From: Mucor racemosus
Lineage: Eukaryota; Mucoromycota; Mucoromycetes; Mucorales; Mucoraceae
Direction of reading: 5' to 3'
NCBI GenBank assembly: GCA_027405735.1
Contig: JAPEHQ010000013.1
Span: 1,612,001 to 1,676,000 of the forward strand
Length of the DNA: 64,000 nt
The notes under the pieces were generated by a model. The model ran no database searches. It had not been told where the DNA came from and was given only the letters and a program-made list of their open reading frames with translations. Positions 44,073 to 56,388 of this stretch are shown one piece after another (position 1 is the stretch's first letter; every line of letters starts with the position of its first letter). The position numbers and the translations under genes are program-made.

Positions 44073-45404
44073 ATGTCTGCTATTAGTCCAGCAGTAAATT
44101 TCTGGGGTGAAGTGTAAGTAAACAAATTGCATGGAGATTTAAATATAGCCTAAATAATAATCCAATGATATTCAGCACATCTACCATTGACTGGTGTGAA
44201 GTAAGTATCGTAAAAAATATTCATCTATATTCGCACAATCACCAACCGTTAGATGTGAAATGATAGGAAAATTACACCGTTAGTCCTTATTTAGCTGAAT
44301 TTTGGAATACAATTACAAATTTAGGATTTGGTAAGCACTGCAATCAAGTAGCACAGACATTTGTTTGTCCTGGTCATTGATCATGTATTCATATATCCTT
44401 GTTATTTATTATATAGTCTTTTTCTCTCTTTTTGGCATTTACAACATCCTCAAAAATGGCTCGAATAAACGTCTTATTCTTGCTTATTTAGGAGTTGCAT
44501 TTGTTGGTTTTGGCTCGTGCGTAATTTCAAATGAAAAATGTCAGGAACAGCAATTTAACAATACTTGTATAGGTGGTGCTTTCATATGACGCTTCAGTAT
44601 GAAATGCAATTATTAGATGAATTACCAAGTAAGTCATTATCGAATACATATTTTGCATATTTCTGACTCAAATTAGTGATTTATGTTGCCAGCATCGTAA
44701 TGTGGTTCACGTAAGTTTCTTAAATCAATTCCGACGACTGAGCAACTGAAAATTGTGTTTATCGTTAGGTTTCTCGCAGATCCCAGTAGTAAAAATACCG
44801 CCAAAATTCCGTTTGCGTTAACTGTATATTCTGCTGTTGTAACATGGTCTTATCTCATTATTAATAATCCCGTTTTCCATCAAATTTCTTATGCTATCCT
44901 TGTCATTGGCGTTGTATTCAGAGCAATTAAGTTGTTCAATGCTGTACCCAAATCATATACATATGAAGTACCTAGAATGCAATATCTGCTTTGGATGTCA
45001 GCTTTGGGCTTCATTGTAGCTTTCATTCTTTGGAATATCGATAATCAATTATGTGACAATTTGAGATCATGGAGAAGCACTGTTCCCTTTTTAATTGGTG
45101 CTGTTAGTGAGGTAAAATAGCTTTACAAACATGTCTTTTTATATCGTTTTAATCTTCTATTTATAGCTTCATGGATGGTGGCACATTGGAACTGGTAAGA
45201 TGTCATTGGTTATTGTAAAGAGTACCCATAAAACTAAAAAAAAAAAAAAAAATCTATATAGGTTTGGGTGCATATTATTTTATTGTATTTTGTGAATGGA
45301 TCCAACCTACATTAGAAACTAACGATAGAAAATCATTTAGACTACATTGGATTGGTCCTCTTTGTTATTTAAGAGTTGCTAACGATATGAATAAAAAGGA
45401 TTAA
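44073..45404 (+). CDS. Alkaline ceramidase (Ypc1/ACER type)
   Basis: Integral membrane hydrolase of the ER/Golgi that cleaves ceramide to sphingoid base and fatty acid. Nine small exons (44073-44113, 44176-44200, 44267-44330, 44417-44516, 44573-44628, 44677-44710, 44769-45111, 45167-45194, 45262-45404) give 277 residues, the family size. The start STIDWCEENY is the family hallmark, and several hydrophobic helices follow. The metal-site residues are present at the same numbers known for human ACER3: Ser77, His81 (SWCFHMTL), Asp92 (LLDELP), then HGWWH here at 223-227. Exon 4 uses the donor GTGCGT at 44517, which restores GSWCFHMTL; reading on past it instead hits a stop. Divergent from the bZIP gene. 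Confidence 0.93.
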
Positions 45405-45616
45405 ACTGTATATATATATATATATACACGTGATATATTGAAACCGCATATTATATATTAGAGTGCACTGTTGGTGATGAAATAATAATAAAAAAAAAAT
45501 GCCTTGCCACCTCCTACTCGTCTCGCTCCTCTAGCCCTCCTGAGTATATATATTCTATTTTCCCTCCTTTTTGTTTTTTTTTATACCTTTATCTCTCTCT
45601 TTTTCGATATATAAAA

Positions 45617-47034
45617 ATGTTACAGCACGGTAAAGATTCATCTCTATCTTCGATTGCAAATTCATTCAACGATACTTGCTCCATTTCTTCAGGTTCGCCA
45701 AGAACATCTCCACTAAATTCGCCTTATGTTTCTCCAGGGGGATCACCTAGAGAATCGTTGAATCAACAATTTGCCAATAGCATGTCTCTTCAGCCACCTT
45801 CAACCAATAACAGCAGCAAAAATAGTAATAATACATTTGTTCATAAATTATACAAGTAAAGAAGAAGAAAAAAAGAACCTGCATATAATAATTAATTTTT
45901 TGAATAATTTAGTATGGTAGTGGATCATCAATACCAATATCTAATCGCTTGGAATTATACAGGATCTTCATTTATTGTTTGTAATATCATGGAATTTTCA
46001 AAAGATGTTTTACCAAAGCATTTTAAACATAATAATTTCAGTAGTTTTGTTCGACAACTCAACATGTATGGCTTTCATAAAGTAAATAAATCTCCAAGGG
46101 GACATCGAACGTTGGCAGAAAATCAAATCTGGGAATTTTCTCATCCAAAATTTCTCAAGGATCGTCCTGATATTTTAGATGAAATCAAACGTAAATCATT
46201 AGAGACCGAGAATAATACGAGAAGAGATCATGGAGATATCAATTCACATATGGCAATGATGCAAGTGTCTCAATCTGAAATGGTACAGCAATTGGTTAGA
46301 TTACAGGATAATTTCAATCAAGTTGTACGTGAACTCGCTGAAACAAAAAGTAGACAAAATAAGCAATACCAAATGCTGAAAAATATGATGGAATTTATAT
46401 CGAATCGACAACAAGAAGAGTCGCAATGTGAGTTGTGTATTTAATCGGATTGAATACAATAATACTTATATATTACATAGTACAAATACCGCCAGAACTT
46501 AATATGGGCTTTGATATACAACATGAGGAAAGACCACCTTCAATTTTTATAACATCTCATGATACCAATACATTACAGAATACTTATTTTAATCGCAATA
46601 ATACACCAACATCTTCCTCTTCTTCATCAAGAGTGCCTGTACTTACTGTACAAACCCATAATTTATCTCCACAATTAGGATTACCACCCAACAGTCCTTT
46701 AGATCAACAAAATTCTCCAGCTCTAAGTGCATATCATACGGCATTAAATACTCCAGTTTCTCCTAGTCCTAGTCCATTTATTTCAGACGATGACATCCCA
46801 AGTCTTTATAGTCCACATAGTCCATTAACACCAAATACGTTTACACTAAATGAAGGTTATTATACTGCACAGCAACATCAACAATATATGTCTCCTCCTC
46901 AACCACTACAACAACACCATCAACAGCATCAACAGCAGCATCAGCAGCACGATACAAATATGATGGATCAACATTCATTAGGAGGAGGGGTTACATATAA
47001 TTCATTTACTTTAGGGGCTCAAAGAACTGGGTAA
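45617..47034 (+). CDS. HSF-type transcription factor
   Basis: Nuclear DNA-binding protein of the heat-shock-factor fold. Three exons (45617-45855, 45913-46427, 46481-47034; introns 57 and 53 nt) give 435 residues. A Ser/Pro-rich N-terminus precedes the HSF domain at about 74-150. The domain starts FVHKLYN and includes GSSFIVCNIMEFSKDVLPKHFKHNNFSSFVRQLNMYGFHK, with the recognition helix SSFVRQLNMYGF. The first intron splits the domain after HKLYN. A coiled coil follows at about 190-240, suited to oligomerisation. The C-terminal half is Ser/Pro- and Gln/His-rich (QQHHQQHQQQHQQHD). Fungal relatives include Hsf1, Sfl1 and Skn7/Prr1; there is no receiver domain, so Skn7 is excluded. Heat-stress function is not established by sequence alone. 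Confidence 0.9.
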
Positions 47035-47168
47035 TAATATATCTCTTTTTATTTTTAATTATTTATTTTATATACTTACATACATATATCATTATTTTAT
47101 ACATATTATATATACATATATACAGTGTTCAATAAAAATTGATTTGGTTAAAAAAGGAGCATTTCGCA

Positions 47169-47203
<35 letters not shown>

Positions 47204-47467
47204 TGCCTGCATATGTGTATATCCACATACACAAAATGCAGAATTAAACATACAAATAAACAAAAAAGGAGGCCTACAAAAAAAAAAGCATATATTATAT
47301 GTAATATTTGTGTATATTATATATGTGATACATTGGTGTATCCCTTTACATTCAAATCCATCATCTGGGTCTTCTATTTGTCTGATTTCGATTCAATAGC
47401 CGATGATATTTGATTTCTACAATTCACAACTTTTTTTCTACTTTGTTTAATTTACAAACTTTATCAT
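47035..47467. other. Intergenic region with long A tract
   Basis: TATATA-rich 3' region of the HSF-type gene. It is followed by an A run of about 30 bases near 47171-47200 and AT-rich sequence up to the next gene. Confidence 0.5.
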
Positions 47468-48886
47468 ATGTTGCATATAAAGAGATACATTGTTTATATC
47501 ATCATAGCAGTTATTTCTATATGGACATTGAGCTACTACATGTGGTTTCACTCAACTGGAACAATTATACAAGAAACAACATGGAATTGTACTGGTCAAG
47601 GAAGAAACAAAATTTGCGAATTTAAAAATTTTTGTATCGACAGTTATCATGGCCCCTTTGTCATTTCCGACAGGGAGCCTCCGCGCATTAATGTCATGAA
47701 TACAGGTGATGCAGAGGACCTTTGGTTTCAACCAAAACAGATTCGTAGTAGCCACGGAGTTCATGCTGACCACGTTGATGAAACAGTGTTTGCATATTCT
47801 TTATACTCGCCGTATCATTTTTCCCATTCGCTATTTAATGGTTTAATGCCTTTGTATAGTATAATGCAAGAAAAGAAAGCCCCTTCAACAAGTTGGACAT
47901 TGCGGGTTGGAACATATGATAATAAACACACTGAAATTGACTTGTTATTACCTACTACATCAAAAGATATAGTCTTGGAAAAAGCTGATGTCTTGACTTC
48001 AAAGCAAACACTACCAAATTATAAGCCAATGTGTTTCTCAAAAGCTGTTGTAGGCGCAGGAAATCGATGTTCATTATGGTATTGCGATAGTCAAATCCCA
48101 TCACAACACTATGCTTCATTCAAATCATTTGCCTTGAGTCGTCCTGTTGTACCCAACAATCCTTGCGCTTCATCCATTGTCACCTACAAACCTCACGGTC
48201 AATACAAAATTGGCATCCTCAACAGAAAAAAGACACGCCACATTACCAATATACCCCAACTCATTCAACGTTTAACAACTGAGCTTGATGCAGCAGTTGT
48301 CACTATCGATTTTGAAAAAGGATGTGATATTGTCAACACTGCTCATGCTGTCAAAGATTTAGACGTCTTGATAGCTCCTTTTGGCAACGGTTTAGGTGCT
48401 GGTTTGTTTATGAAAGATGATGCTGTGGTGATATCAATTGCAGCTCGTTATTATAATGAACCTTGGTTCAAGTATCCCATGACAGCTATCGGTAGACGTA
48501 TTTTTAATTTTGAGTGTACTAATAGCATTTGCCAAGAATATGATCAAGAGTTGGCTAAATCTGTTCTAGATGAGGTGGGTGTGCAATTGAATAAAACGGA
48601 AATGCAGGAATTTTTGTCAACTGGAAACCCGGAAAACGTATTGTCGCCGTATTTGCCAAATAGTAATCCATGGGATCCATTCTTACAGTACGCCAAGGAT
48701 GTGAGTAGAAGAGTAGATGTGGATCGTTTTATACCGTTTTTGAAACAAATCATGGATTCAAAACCCCCTAAAAATATGACTTTTCCAGAGTCCTGCAGAA
48801 CACCAAATGTGTGCTGTGATTTAGATTGTGAAGTGCCGTTGAATCGAAATGTGTTTGGTGACAATAATGCCTGGAAAAAAAACTGA
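47468..48886 (+). CDS. GT61-like glycosyltransferase, type II membrane protein
   Basis: A single-exon gene of 472 residues. A short cytoplasmic N-terminus and one transmembrane segment (about residues 7-26, YIVYIIIAVISIWTLSYY) mark a Golgi/ER type II enzyme with a lumenal catalytic domain. Several N-glycosylation sequons and many cysteines fit a lumenal location. The C-terminal half has the DUF563/GT61 pattern: YKIGILNRKKTRHITN, then a DVLIAPFGNGLGAGLFM block that corresponds to the usual HGAGL motif but with Phe-Gly in place of His-Gly. GT61 enzymes transfer xylose, arabinose or GlcNAc to glycoproteins or polysaccharides. The donor here is unknown. The cysteine-rich end (CRTPNVCCDLDCEVP) is unusual. 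Confidence 0.75.
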   Translation: MLHIKRYIVYIIIAVISIWTLSYYMWFHSTGTIIQETTWNCTGQGRNKICEFKNFCIDSYHGPFVISDREPPRINVMNTGDAEDLWFQPKQIRSSHGVHADHVDETVFAYSLYSPYHFSHSLFNGLMPLYSIMQEKKAPSTSWTLRVGTYDNKHTEIDLLLPTTSKDIVLEKADVLTSKQTLPNYKPMCFSKAVVGAGNRCSLWYCDSQIPSQHYASFKSFALSRPVVPNNPCASSIVTYKPHGQYKIGILNRKKTRHITNIPQLIQRLTTELDAAVVTIDFEKGCDIVNTAHAVKDLDVLIAPFGNGLGAGLFMKDDAVVISIAARYYNEPWFKYPMTAIGRRIFNFECTNSICQEYDQELAKSVLDEVGVQLNKTEMQEFLSTGNPENVLSPYLPNSNPWDPFLQYAKDVSRRVDVDRFIPFLKQIMDSKPPKNMTFPESCRTPNVCCDLDCEVPLNRNVFGDNNAWKKN

Positions 48887-49509
48887 TGCTCTCTAATTAA
48901 TTAATTAATTATACTATAGTATAGGGAACATTTTAATAGATTTAATATAATACGCATTTACCATGCACATTTGCACATAGCGATATCTATAAAATACACC
49001 ATTATTCTTTAATTCTTCACAATTGTCGTCAGTTTTGAGGTCAATTGAGCCTTTGCCTTGCTGTAATACTTTGAATAACCGTATTTTGAAAATATACTCC
49101 TTTTCAAATCATATGGCATACCTAAAAAGTGGCACATTGACACACATCTAAATTTAGTTCGGTACAAAAACCAAATTTATTATGGCACAAAGTGCGCCAT
49201 TACATTAAAATGGTTGCTTATAGATATATTTGTACTGTAGCCAAGAAATGCGTCAAGAACAAATCCTTGCCATTGGACTCAGACCCTGCATACAGTTATC
49301 ATGTAAAATATTATAGACTGATACGCAGAATTTAATAAAAATCCCATTCTGCCCTCTTTCAGGCCATGTTAGAAGCTTTAAACTGCATTTTTTAATAGAA
49401 TAAAAAAAAATTGATAGTTTCAATCTTCAAAATCGGAGTATGCCTTCCTTCTATAACTAACCTCATAATAAACATTTTTTAAGATATACCCTAGACACTA
49501 CTAAATAGA
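48887..49509. other. Intergenic region, 0.6 kb
   Basis: AT-rich 3' flank of the glycosyltransferase gene, with no gene or repeat end identified. It marks the transition into the second transposon block. Confidence 0.45.
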
Positions 49510-50620
49510 AATAAATTGATCGCATTATCCTACCTATCCCTAAATTTATTTTATATCTCACGAAAGACTCAAAAACGCGTAAAATTCACTGCTTTTTCCT
49601 TGAAAACTGGGTCTCATTTTTCATCCCTGCTCTACTTTTTGTTTTCACTAAATAACACCAAGAAAAAAATATATGCCAATATACCTGAGATGCTCACCTG
49701 TAATCCAAAAACAAGTATCCGGAAATATCCTACTTTTTACAGTTGGTATTAATTTTTCAGTGCTAAGGTTTCAGATTTTTACGCGTATTTCACTGCTAAT
49801 GGATTGAAAACTTTGAGGCTTCATATCTCTAGAAAAAATTAAGTTATACTAACACGTTTTAATAATGAAACTTACTTGTTTTAAAGTGCTCTATAACATA
49901 TTGTAATATAAAAAAATTCTGAGAACCTTTATTTTTTTTCATTTTTTTTGGCATTTCTATACTAGGTTTCAAAATATTGGCTAAATTGAGCAACATTTTT
50001 TTTGCATTCATGTCTTTAAGCTCGTTAAGCTCTCTCGGACCCAATTTAGAGTTTTTCAAAATATTGATTTTTTGTGGAGATATTCTAAAAAATGTGTACA
50101 AAAAGGTACCTCAATTTCTAGCTTCCATTTTCCCTTATATACCCTCATCCTAAATTCTGAAACAGAAAAAAATTTGGAAAAAAATGTTGTTTTCTCTACG
50201 AAAAATGCAGCTAGAAGGTTGTACAATAGCTTGATCGATAGGTAATGTTTTTCCGCATTATTTCAATTAGTTATATTTTAAATATGGTTATAAAAAGTGA
50301 TGTGTATTTTCAAAAAACCTTCAAAATTTCATTTGAATTTTACGCAAAATTTAATGTGAAATGTTTGTCTGAATTTTATTGAGATGGATGCATAATCCAA
50401 AGCTTTACAAAAGCTATTTAGTATACTACATCGACTTACTTTGCAGTTCATGATCAATTAACGATTTTGTTTTTTTTCATCATTTTTCGTCCATTTTTTA
50501 AAATAAATTTTGGAACCCAGTTATCATAAGCTGTAAGCTGTGATATCGACTATTATTTTGATTATCTCGATGAGAAATTAATATTTTTCGCCAAAACAAA
50601 AAATACAGAGTAACAATTAG
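49510..50620 (+). repeat. Dispersed repeat family R-B, copy 2
   Basis: The reverse complement of this segment matches 25917-27265 (minus its inserted LTR), and 50545-50580 matches the 26 bases just left of chromovirus 2. It is the longer, uninterrupted copy and served to define the insertion sites in copy 1. No coding frame is shared between copies. Confidence 0.7.
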
Positions 50621-50882
50621 TTAGACCTATCTTGTGAATACAGAAATTAAGCCCTGGATAATGATCTTTAAGTTTTACAAAATAACAAACTAATATTTAC
50701 AACTGTAGAAAATAAAGAAAAAAATCCCATCTTTGTGAATATTGATCCTATTAATCTTCAATTATACATGATGATAGATTTACATATATTTTGCATAAAA
50801 GTTTATACCTCTACTTTCACAATTGACTGTGAATTGAGAAAACCATCCGCAAAACATGATATTTCTGTCCAATAAAACTACC
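50621..50882. other. Spacer
   Basis: AT-rich, nothing recognised. Confidence 0.4.
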
Positions 50883-51398
50883 TGTTGTGTCCTATATTTT
50901 CATCTTTGATGAATCAGTTCTTCAACAACTGTATAATAAAAACAAGATATTGTTTATTTAGATTTAAAAGTATGGCCTTTTACTGTTTATTGATTTGATA
51001 TTCAGTCCCTCCTGAGATGTAATTTAAGGCACTATGGGACCATTATTAGATCTATTTGATAGTAGTAGTCTATGGATTGAATGGATCAATCATAATTTAA
51101 CCGTGCTTGCAGAGCCTGTGAGTTGCCTTGTTACAATGCTGCGTTAAATGTGCTTGGACATTGATTTGATAATAGTTACTTGATCGATTAATCGCTGGGG
51201 GGATGAAATAATATAATGGTGTCATAATTGAGGTCCAAGCGTTCTTGGTAATTACTGGATTAAAATTAGTACGCTAGGAGTTTTTTATATCGGATATCAA
51301 GACCTTGCACTTCAATAGAGGTCGTAGCCAATAAATTGTAAGATGTATTGATACTTTTTTAGATGGTGATAAAGTATGGTACTTGGTGGAATGCAACA
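50883..51398. repeat. Solo LTR, 516 bp (532-bp family, copy 1)
   Basis: Begins TGTTGTGTCC and ends ATGCAACA. It matches the 532-bp solo LTRs at 54465-54996 (inverted) and 61306-61837 with moderate divergence. No matching 5-bp duplication is visible (CTACC versus ATATC), so one flank may have been rearranged. Confidence 0.6.
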
Positions 51399-52065
51399 AT
51401 ATCTAATTATCTTTAAAGACTACTTGACGTAATTTGACACAATATTAGACGAAAAAAATCGAAAACTTATCTGAAAGCCATCTGAAACCTGCTTTTTATA
51501 ACCGTATAAAACCGACGACAAAAACCTTATCACTCACAGCGAAGCTTAGTCCTAATGATTTCTAATTTTACATGATCGATAATAGATAATAGTAGGTACA
51601 CGTTTGCCATAGGATGACCTTAAAGGGCAACTCCCGCAACATACTGTGTGCCAAAAAATGTATTTCCAAAGTACACCTATAGCTTTTCATGCTCTCTATT
51701 AAAAACAATTGAAAATACAATCTCCATTACTACTGATACAAGTAGTATACTATCTATAATGATCTGTGATTTTGGATAAATATTATGATCAAAATGATAT
51801 GCTGCTATTGATATGATTTTTAATACTAGTAGTAGAGATCGGTAAATATTGGTTGAAGGAAGGCTGTTGTTCTTATTTGTTGTTGTTGCGTCGGTCCACA
51901 CTTCATAGGTTATTATAGTAATTTGTAAGATAATAATGAACCTTTTGTGTTGTAACCCTTATTGTGAAAGTAAGCTAACTAATCTGAAATTACAATTCCT
52001 AATTGTTCTTAGTTAATTGAAGAATGGTCTGAAATATAAGGGATATATGTAAGTATTATAAAACA
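51399..52065. other. Spacer with weak repeat similarity
   Basis: No gene supported. The 74-codon open frame at 51677-51901 (minus) lies in sequence that loosely resembles the 272-bp solo LTR family, and is probably chance. From about 51930 it is similar to the block inserted at 10487-10935. Confidence 0.4.
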
Positions 52066-52391
52066 CGAGCCAAGCCCCGGACGAGCTTGGCCAAACCTCG
52101 CGACAACGAGCCGAGCTTTGCATCACTCCAGCTTGAGCTAAGCTTGTGATTTCTTTTCAAAAAGTTTAAATTTAATAATAATAAGTAAATGATACGACAT
52201 TATTACTTTAGATAATTATCAATTGACATTCATAAGTTTGCTTTACTTTAGATATTTGTCACTTGAAAGGTAAAATAAAGCTCGCATTGAGATGATGAGT
52301 TTTAGTCGCTGCATAAAAAAGCTCGTGTGGGGTGAACAAGCTAAAGTCAAGCGCAGAAAAAAGCTCGACTGCATACAAAAAGCTTGGCTCG
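52066..52391. repeat. MITE-like element with 10-bp inverted ends
   Basis: CGAGCCAAGC at 52066-52075 and its exact complement GCTTGGCTCG at 52382-52391 bracket 326 bp with further GAGC/GCTC words. This is the look of a small non-autonomous DNA transposon. I could not find a convincing target duplication, so the true ends may lie slightly outside. Confidence 0.45.
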
Positions 52392-54464
52392 TTTAAAATA
52401 ATTAGATACTGTATATGAGACACCATATTTAGGTGCATGAAATATGTGCCCCTCAAATATGCTATGTTATTAATTTACATAAACAATGATCTAACGGATG
52501 AAATTGTTATATAGAATTTGTATATGAATAGGATACATTGGTCTGTACAGGAGCATCGTGATATCCTCAAAATTCTATTGCATTTTTCACTGGAATGGGT
52601 TTTTAAATTGCGTTTGCTTTTATTAATATAGATTATAGAAAAAACACTACAATTCAATGCGTTGTTGATTTAGAGCAATACATGAAAGAAGAGCCAATAT
52701 ATTTAGCATTATTATCAGTTGTAAATATGTTTATAGCTCGAATGTTTACAGCAACAATGGTTTTTGCTCGAGCATAAACTTAAATACAGTATATAACACT
52801 TACTGCAAAAATTTATATACAAGTTAAATCTAAGGCTATAAACGTTACTTTATCACTCATAAAATTTAAACAAATTAACCTTGTTTAAACTCACTATTTT
52901 GGTTTACAATTATCAGCTGTAAAAAGATTTGTTTTCAAGTATAGATGCAATCATGACTATGGTTATTAAGCAAGAAGACATTAGATTATTCTTTTTTTTT
53001 GTTTCTATATCATTCGAAATTTTATCACTTTTCTGGAACATTTCGTGGGTTTGTAGCCTGTTTTAGCTTTTGGTTGTGTAGATACAAATATCATTGCCTT
53101 TGATTTGATCCGATAATCAAGAAATACGTCCAACAATACAGTAGTAAATAATGGTATTTGACCTTAAAATGCGGTTAAATAAAATTATCAGTCTCTAATA
53201 TAACGACTTCTACTACCTATATTATTGAAAACATTAATCCCTTACGTTAGCATGCGTATTTGGATAAAAGAAGCGAATATCAGCTTGATATGATAGATTG
53301 ATATGCTTTGTTAAACGGTGAATAATATCCTTGGAATATGAAAACAAAAAGGGAGAAAGAACATACGTAGAAAAGGGTTTTCAAGGCTTTACATTATTTA
53401 GCGCATTTAAAACCCTGCTATATTGCACATTTCAGCCAATATAAAAGCAGCATTACAGCGCATGAATCATAAACTAAAGTTGCTGTCGAGACAGATTTTG
53501 CCAGCCAAATTTATTAGTACAAGCTCGGCTCGTCGACAACGACATCCCTATCATAAACAAACAAAATAGACAATAATTGTTAACATAGAAACATACATTT
53601 TTCTACCAGAAAAACCGTTTATCATATCATAGATTCGCTAAAAATTGCAAAAGCGAGCTCGCAGAGCGACACCGTAATTGAGCATAGCAAGATTATTAAA
53701 CGGCTAAGTCTGTTATACTATGATATATATCTAAGTTTTAAATAAAAAAGCGTTTCTTTTTTTAAACTTTTCTTATATTTAACCACGTACGGTCTGAAAA
53801 TTCAGTTTTTATAGCGGAAATTTTCGGGGCTCATTTTATCCTTACCAACACTCATGATTTTGATCAAAAATCAGAAAAATCAAATTTTGATACCAAAATC
53901 AACGTTTAAATATACTACATTGTGAGAGAAAATTGTAGCCATAGCTAATACACATGTTATAAAAGCTTAATATTAAATGTTAAGTAATGAAACTTTGTAC
54001 TTTTGTCACAAAAACGGATTTTTGGTTAAAGAATTTTCATGTAGTATCTTGCAATAAAAATGTTTGTTATTTTTTATTGAGCAAATAGAGCGCTAAATGT
54101 GGTATATGTGTATATTTTTTGTTTTTATAATTGGTAGTATAATTAACTCTTGATTTGCAAAATCAGAAAAAAAAAATTAAAAAATGTCAAAATTGATGAT
54201 CTGGACAAGAATAATTTTCTAAATTAATATTCCGCTTATAAGCCTTGTGAGTTTTAAAAATAAGAGATTTTATAATACTTGATAACTTTTTCAAGAATTT
54301 ACGATGCTGTATCCACTTGATTCAAGCTAATTACTGTAAATCTTTATACATCATGTTAATATTGTGTGATAGTTTATTTGATGATAATCCAGTCTTACTT
54401 TACAATTATTGCGCTAGAGGTAATTTACATTGAGTTTTAGTCTTACCTCTCCAATATTATAGAT

Positions 54465-54996
54465 TGTTGTATTCCACCTACTAGTATCATACGTTATCAC
54501 CTTCTACAGTATCAATACATCTTACAATCTATTGACTACGACATGTATTGAAGTGCAAGTCTTGATATCGGATATAAGAAACTCCTAGCATATCAAGTTT
54601 AATCCAGTAATTACCAAGAACACTTTGACCTCAATTATGACACCACATTATTTCATCCCAGCAGTTAACCAATCAAGTAGCTATCAAATCAACATCCAAG
54701 CATATTTAGCGCAGCACTGAAACAAGACAACTCACAAGCTCTGCAAAAACGGTTAAATTGTGATTGATCCATTTCAATCCATAGATCACTATCAAACAGA
54801 TCCAATGGTTCAATAGTGCCTTATTAAATTACATCTCAGGATCTCAATGTCAAATCAATATAAAAGGCCATACTTTTATATCTAAATAAACGATATCTTG
54901 TTTTTATTATACAGTTGAAGAACTGATTTATTACTCATTCTTTTATAATTGTATTCTTTTTTAAGTGCTATTTATCAATCCTGAAAATATACGACA
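54465..54996. repeat. Solo LTR, 532 bp, in R-A copy B
   Basis: Begins TGTTGTATTCC and ends ATACGACA. The flanks are TAGAT and TAAAT, a 5-bp duplication with one change. Copy A lacks it, so copies B and C descend from one copy that acquired it. Confidence 0.75.
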
Positions 54997-55007
54997 TAAA
55001 TTATAAA

Positions 55008-55200
55008 TATAAACATAGCCATCATCGCTGGAACCTATTGCCGCCTTTTTACCATCTTTGTCCCAAGCCAATTTATTCAGTGCTTTACTAGAACCAAATT
55101 AAGTACTTACAAATGATTCCTCGGTATTTGAATTCAAATTCCATAACTTAAATTCACTGGTTCCATCTACTACAGTCGTATCAAACGTATTATCAGCCCG
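55008..55200 (-). pseudogene. Dynein intermediate chain WD40 fragment (copy B)
   Basis: Minus-strand frame with VDGTSEFKLWNLNSNTEES, a TAA stop, then GSSKALNKLAWDKDGKKAAI and GYVYIYNL. These correspond to the last WD repeats of cytoplasmic dynein intermediate chain. It shares the in-frame stop with copies A and C. Confidence 0.65.
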
Positions 55201-55593
55201 CCTTATGATAAATGTCAATCTAAAATCAAAAACATCCCATTGTCATTATTATAAGCTATGAAAAGCTTGATTTTTAGTAATACAGCAATTAAACAAAAAA
55301 CAAGATGATGCTAATAGCATATGGTGGATATTTAACATCTAAGTAAGTTTGATAAAGTATGCTTTTAAACCCTTTTAAAAATCCTGACTTAAACACAACC
55401 TCTTGGTCCTGTAATTTCTATCCATTAAAATGTCGCGATTTCCACTACACAATGAATGTATCTTTTATCTATCTTGGCCTCGATGTACATTGGGTATCAG
55501 TTTTTTACCAGTTGCACTTTCTTTGATTCATTAATATTCAGTCATATTAAACGATGGTTTGTAGCACTGCCAAAAAAAAAGAATAAATGCTTC

Positions 55594-55941
55594 TGTTACG
55601 CCAGGAGATTATATCAATCTCAAAGCTAAAATATGTACTAAATCATTTAATAAAAATAAAGGAAAACTGTTATAAAATGAAAGAGCACACTAAAACTAAA
55701 GAACTTTATTATAAGATTGAACCATCTTCTTTTATATTCACATTCTCTAATTATATGACCTGTTTAAAGGAGTCTATTTATATATATACAGATATCCAAT
55801 CAAATCTAGGTGAAACACACTAGTTCAATATTCCTGCATACACGGAGCTTCATAACATAATACACAGCAATGTAGAACTTAACATATCAAACTGTGTCGT
55901 AATCTTAACCAAGGAATGCACCCAGATCTGTGGATGCAACA
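55594..55941. repeat. Solo LTR, 348 bp, in R-A copy B
   Basis: Begins TGTTACGCC and ends ATGCAACA with an exact duplication GCTTC (55589-55593 and 55942-55946). Copy A shows the empty site (AATGCTTCAGCAG near 17142). Confidence 0.8.
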
Positions 55942-55994
55942 GCTTCAAGAGTTTTCTGCATATTAAATTATGCAATTTAATAGCAATGAGTGCA

Positions 55995-56345
55995 CACTAC
56001 GGCCTACCTGTGCTGCACACGATGATTTCGTTATGCCCAGGTAAGCTGCACACTATAGACCTGATGAGTTGTGTTCACTAAATATGGCTAAAAAGATTAC
56101 GAGATGCACATGGGCACAACAAAAGAAACTGCACACGAGCATAACGAAAAGCCTGTATGTGTAGAATTATAGATTCTGTTCATGTGCATGACACTAATCC
56201 CATGTGTGCATAATAATAGTAGAATTGCCCATAAGCATATCATTAACAACCCTATTTGTGCATAATAATAAAATCTGATCATGAGCATAATGAGCCGATC
56301 GTATGGGTACAAATTGATTTGTACAACATGAGCATTGCGCCGTTT
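55995..56345. repeat. Subterminal short-motif region of R-A
   Basis: At least eight imperfect copies of TGCACA-, TGTGCATAATAAT- and GAGCATAA-type words on both strands within 350 bp. The same array occurs inverted at 63650-64000. Confidence 0.5.
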
Positions 56346-56388
56346 TCCAAATTTCGTTCCATTTTTTTACTGGAATGGGGCTTCAAAT

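Larger units (their letters stand above)
52545..55990 (+). repeat. Repeat family R-A, copy B
   Basis: From about 52555 this runs parallel to 57116-59005 (copy D) and to the reverse complement of 60990-63660 (copy C). It contains a 532-bp solo LTR at the same position as copy C, the dynein fragment, and a 348-bp solo LTR. A block of about 80 bp near 53480-53555 is absent from copy D. It is cut off near 55990 where copy D begins. Confidence 0.75.

Noticed and set aside
47171..47200. Long A run near a gene as evidence of a retroposed mRNA
   Set aside because: No target duplication and no processed-gene sequence upstream. Homopolymer runs of this kind are scattered through the window.
51677..51901. 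74-codon minus-strand frame
   Set aside because: It lies in LTR-like debris with no homologue in sister copies.
56097..56312. 71-codon frame whose translation resembles that of 63698-63907
   Set aside because: The similarity is explained by the DNA repeat (R-A subterminal region). Length and start differ between copies and the sequence is motif-repeat derived, so I do not call a conserved small protein.
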